The notes beneath the pieces are model-generated. The model saw only the letters and a program-made list of their open reading frames with translations. It did no database searches and was not told the origin of the DNA. From Vitis vinifera (taxonomy: Eukaryota; Streptophyta; Magnoliopsida; Vitales; Vitaceae): a stretch of DNA of 64,000 nucleotides. The stretch covers positions 21,951,001-22,015,000 of the forward strand of contig NC_081820.1 of NCBI RefSeq assembly GCF_030704535.1. The letters run 5' to 3'. Both the position numbers and the translations under genes were made by a program. This document shows positions 59,728-64,000 of the stretch, piece after piece (the first letter of the stretch is position 1; every line of letters begins with the position of its first letter).

Positions 59728-60944
59728 TGTGTCTGTAGCCACGCAGGAAATTTTGTACCCATTTTACAGGAATCCGCGCCCAGATGCTCTAGTTGGAATG
59801 GAGGAGTCCAATTGGAGTTCACATGGAAAGATAAAGATGTTCCAGATATCTGTATGACCTTCAATTTTGAGAGTGCTGTAAAATGCACTTCTGATATGGT
59901 CCCTGTTAAGGAAGTCCCTTTTACATTTAAATACTCCAAATTGGATTGAAGCCCCAGACTCATTGGAAGAGTGCCATTAATCAACGGATTTTCAAAAAGA
60001 CTCAAATACCTCAAGGATGATAAGTTTCCTATGGATGTAGGAATAGGGCCATGAAAGGAATTCCAAGAAACATCGAGATATTCTAGATATTTGAGTTGTC
60101 CTAAAGACTCTGAAATTTGTCCCTTGAATTGATTGACTGATAGACTTAGAGACACAAGACTACTGAGATTAAACAACCAATTTGGTATTTCTTGATTGAA
60201 ATTGTTCCAAGAAAGATCAAGAAATGTGAGAGATGTGAAATTGGCATACCCGAGAGATGAAGTCATATTGCTATCAAGTTCACAACCCAACAAGTGCAGC
60301 TCTGAAAGAGAAGGGAACATAGACATGGATTCAAGCCAATGAACTTCCCTGTGAAGGTCGATCCTATCCATGCCTAGGTACTTCAAAAAAGCAAGATGAG
60401 AAATCCAACCAAGATTCTCAACGTACAGCCCACTGTTACTTCCCAGATCCAGGTGACGAAGAGTCGAGAGATTTCCGAGCTGATGAGGAACTAGTCCACC
60501 AAATCCAGCATAGGAGAGGTCAAGATATCTCAAACTCCCCATGGAACCCAGGAAACTTGGAATTGGACTACCTCCAAAATCATTCAGACTCAAGTTCAAG
60601 TAACTCAAAAATTCTAATTCAAGCAAAGCAGGGCTAATCTCACCACCCAACTCGAACTTGCTATTGAATTCTAAATCATCCGTGTCATATGGATTACCGA
60701 GATGGAGCTCAAACACCCGCCCTGTAACGTTGTTGCAGCGAACAGCTTCCCATCTACAACAATCTTGATTGACAGACTAAGACGAGAGCCGGTTGCCAAG
60801 ATCAGAGAGAGCTTTCTTGAATCTTAGAAGGGCATGTTTCTCTTTTTCATTGCAAACCAAAGTGTTTGGGTCACATAAGATTGAGATGGTGGAGGAGAGA
60901 AAGCAAAGCAAGGGAAACAGAATGATGGGTCTGGAGTTTCTCAT
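59728..60944 (-). pseudogene. RLP N-terminal half, copy of 51561-52765
   Basis: The start at 60944 gives the same signal peptide (MRNSRPIILFPLLCFLSS) as the gene at 52765. TGG for the conserved Trp in LSSWSVNQDCC has become TAG (60779-60777), stopping translation in the N-cap. Downstream the frame is open again (60716-59718) through about 12 LRRs (LGGEISPALLELEFL, PSFLGSMGSLRYLDLS, EVHWLES). It ends at the deletion junction at about 59727, so island, membrane helix and tail are missing. Non-functional. Confidence 0.85.
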
Positions 60945-63424
60945 GGTTGCTTAATTACAAACTAGAGCGAGAATGAGAGTGTGAGTACTTGAAAGAAGAA
61001 AAGGCATATATATAATAGAACTCAATGGCTCCTTTTTATGGTTACAAGCTCATGTTTTCTATAATCAAAATTCCAATATGTACTATTTCATTGAAAATGA
61101 TTTTCCTTATTTTGTTAATCCAATATGTACTTTTTTTTTAAGTGTTTTGCCTCCAAGTTGCAAGACTGGGTTTTCTTCTCAATTACTTGATGCATTTTCT
61201 GCATTCTTTGTGATATAAATGTTAAAAAATAATTTATATATATATCATTCTCCTTCAAATTTTGCAAAATCCAAACTTAGCCTAAAGTTGATCAACTGAC
61301 TCCAAAATCTTCACTAATATCCAAATACAAAGATTTATAGTCCAATTAAACAAAGACTTATAGTCCAAGTAAACGCATGGGGACAAATTTTCCACGATGT
61401 CTATAAAAATGACTTATGCTAAGGGAGAAAAACTAGGATCCAAAATTCAAGAATATAATATCATACAATCAATGTTTAAAACAAGTAGGTAGCCTTTTGA
61501 GTTCATAAAATTGATCACTTGAAAGCTATGGTTTCCTAAAAAAGAATGACAATTTTTCCTTACTATTTTCTTTCCCTTCCATTTTCCTTCAAATTTTCCA
61601 AAATCCAAACTTAGTCTAAAGTTAATAAATTGAACCCAAAGTCTTCATTTTTATTAAATACAAGGACTTATCCATGGTGAAGGCGTGGAAACAAACTTCC
61701 CAAGGATAAAGATGACTTATGTCAAGGAAGAAATTGAGATCCAAAATACAAGAATTTAATGTCATATAATCAACGTTTGCCAATATATGCAATTTCAAGG
61801 AAACTTATTTTTCTCCAATATTTTGTTTATCCATTCCATCATATAGGAGTCATGGATAGATACCAGAAATGACTTTTCAAATGTTATTCCTCTAAGTTGC
61901 ATGAGGCTAGGTCAATGGTTGGGTCTTCATATCAATGACATTGATGCATTTCTGCATTCTCCATGTAAATGTGAGAGGAAAAAAAAAGAAAAAAAAAAAG
62001 CTAAGAGTCTTTTCCATATGTCCATATTAGGATAGCCACTCCAAGAGATTAATAAAGTTAATCAATTAATCCAAAACTCTTGACTAGCATTCAAATATGA
62101 GGACTTAGACCACGGGGCAAACACATAGAAACAAACTTTCAAGACTTGTGAAGATCTCTCTTTAGTAATTCAATAGTTTGATGTGTGAAAGATATTTTCT
62201 TTGCCTTGAAAAGCTTGTGATCTTCCAAAGTCCCAATTATATAAACATTTCAATGGCAATGGGGCTAAAGCGCCACCATCTTAGTTTCCCCATTTTGCTT
62301 TCATTACTCTATTTCCAGCAAATCTAAGTGATCATTATGGTTTGAAAACTTCTAAGTGGTTGTTTTATAAGTTAAAATAACTGCAAATGATATCTATGAA
62401 AAGCTCTGAAAGCTCATTTTATTTTATTCTTGTATGGTTAAATCAAGAGAATATTATAAAAAAAAGAAACATCAATAGAGTGCCTGAAATTATATAGGAA
62501 GTATATCATGGATGCTTAAAAGCACCACCAAAAGGAAAGAGGGGTAACAAAAAACAAGACCACCCCCCCCCCCCACTAAGAGTTCAATCAATCAAAAAAA
62601 TCTATTATACAAAGATTACCAAAAAATATAAACAACTTAGGCCAATCCCATAGATTCAAAAAAAAAAAAGTGTTTCAACCCTTAAACTAAATGCTCTTGA
62701 TTTTCTGATGATCTACCGTTTTTTTCCTTCCAAATTGTCCAAAATAAACATAAAGGAGCAATTCACCACTTTTTTTTCCATTTTTTTTTACCCATGAAAG
62801 ACTTATGTCATCCCATTAGTGTTTCTTTAGCCAAAGAGGGAAGCACCCAAGATATGTCAAATAAGAAAAACAATAAAAGTCATAAAGCCTTTGTGTTAAC
62901 ATAATGAATATTGATGTAACTAATGGATTCTTCCTTTAAATGATAAAGGAAACAATTGTTTGCCAAAAATCACTCTCTCCTCTATAAATGATCCAAGGTT
63001 AAAATCTTTTCCCAAATAGTTGTCTTTAAATAAAAAAACTACTTATTAAATTGAAGAAATCACCCAAAAGGGGATTTGAATTGGGTGTTAGAAGTTTTTT
63101 CAAAACAATCAACCAAAAGCTAAAAGGATGAGAAATGAAGAACAAAACAACAATAATAAAAAGAGAAATGCAAACTTTTTTATAGTGACTCGATAAGCCG
63201 CCTACATCCACTCTCGTCAAACTTCTAATTGAGTAAGCGTATCTTCAAGACTTTTATAGCAAAAGTCTCCATACTTCTAACATTTGGATTTTAAGGTTCC
63301 AATTGACCTTCACAAACTCTTCAAGTACTCAACCTATTTGAAAACTTTTCTCTCACAAGGAGAAGGTAAGAAAAGATTAACAAACTCCAAACCTAGTATA
63401 TTAAGGTAGACAAAGAATGTGGAT
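60945..63424 (-). repeat. Second copy of the RLP upstream region (copy of 52766-55465)
   Basis: Repeats in order the TATA region, the inverted ~320-bp repeat units (about 61250-62060), the RLP 3' module (62080-62400), the LINE-like remnant (62400-63000) and the block 63060-63420. A run of 13-14 C lies at about 62563-62576. No intact gene is seen. Confidence 0.8.
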
Positions 63425-64000
63425 GGCTAAAGCACCAGCATCTTAGTTTCCCCATTTTGCTTTCATTGCTCTATTTCCAGCAAATCTAAGTGATCATTAT
63501 GGTTTGGAAACTTCTAAGTGGTTGTTTTATAAGTTAAAATAACTGCAAATGATATCTATGAAAAGATTTGAAAGCTCATTTAATTTTATTTTTGTATGAT
63601 TAAATCAAGAGAATATTATAAATAAATAAACGTCAATAGAGTGTCTGAAATTATATAGGAAGTATGTCGTGGATGCCTAAAAACACCAACAAAAGGAAAG
63701 AGGGGTAACAAAAAACAAGACCCCCACTAAGAGCTCAATCAATCAAAAAAATCTATTATACAAAGAAGACCAAAAACTATAAACAACTTAGGCCAATCCC
63801 ATAGAGTACAAAGAAAAGAGTGTTTCGACCCTTAAACAAAATGCTCTTGATTTTCCAATGATTTACCATTTCTTTCCTTCCAAATTGTCTAAAATAAACA
63901 TAAAGGAGGAATTCACCACTCTTTTTTCCATTTTTTTTTACCCATGAAAGAGTCATGTCATCATAATAGTGTTTCTTTGGCCAAAGAGGGAAGCACCCAA
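63425..64000 (-). repeat. Third, partial copy entering the right edge
   Basis: At gaatgtggatg the sequence jumps back and repeats 62258-62850 (ctaaagcaccagcatcttag, ttagtttccccatttt, the LINE-like tail). This is a tandem duplication of about 1.17 kb or the start of a further cluster unit. It continues beyond the window. Confidence 0.8.

Noticed and set aside
1-64000. CRISPR arrays, tRNA or rRNA genes, bacterial-type operons
   Set aside because: None seen. The tandem repeats present have no regular unique spacers, and the gene structures are plant nuclear.

Overview
The window is plant nuclear DNA: AT-rich, with spliced genes, GT-AG introns, plant-type retroelements and a large plant receptor-like protein (RLP) family. 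Gene content and family style suggest a woody eudicot, most likely a grapevine (Vitis) relative. That assignment is inference from memory of the families, not a database match. I see no bacterial or organellar features, no CRISPR array and no tRNA or rRNA genes.

Layout. The left third (about 1-26.4 kb) is a plus-strand cluster of leucine-rich-repeat receptor-like protein genes of the EIX/Cf class. It holds two apparently functional genes (6361-9355 and 14685-17567) and several broken copies (10729-11018, 20676-22379, 23749-24180, 25389-26340). A 5'-truncated GT90 O-glucosyltransferase-like gene lies at 11170-12268. The cluster grew by duplication of a two-gene unit (type A beginning MRNS, type B beginning MRKLKA). 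The second copy of the type A gene lost a 6.8 kb piece, which joined a copia fragment directly to the 3' half of the RLP gene.

The middle (about 26.4-45 kb) holds retroelement fossils (a caulimovirid fragment and an interrupted Ty3/gypsy remnant) and then three single-copy genes. These are an actin-depolymerizing factor on the minus strand (31839-32849), a five-exon CCHC zinc-knuckle protein like ZCCHC9 on the minus strand (34135-38458) and a family-1 UDP-glycosyltransferase of the UGT88 type on the plus strand (43397-44803). A copia fossil begins just behind the glycosyltransferase gene.

The right third (about 46.3-64 kb) is a second RLP cluster on the minus strand. It holds an N-terminal relic (46325-46641), a 5'-truncated copy (48007-49742), a nearly whole gene with one frameshift (50094-52765) and two eroded copies (56494-57362 and 59728-60944). 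Its halves, 47.1-55.5 kb and 56.0-63.4 kb, are copies of each other. A third partial copy starts at about 63.42 kb and leaves the window.

How it fits together. The RLP genes share a signal peptide, LRR N-cap, LRR array with an island, C-cap, acidic stretch, GxxxG-type membrane helix and short basic tail. They are expected to act at the plasma membrane as immune receptors working with SOBIR1/BAK1-type kinases (family knowledge). The intact plus-strand genes also share a 3' gene structure (a short second coding exon, then a 3' UTR exon) and a downstream module; a roughly 320-bp tandem repeat lies upstream of several copies. These non-coding parts let lost genes be recognised. No unknown biological system is visible. 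The main interest is how the two opposed RLP arrays have been reshuffled.
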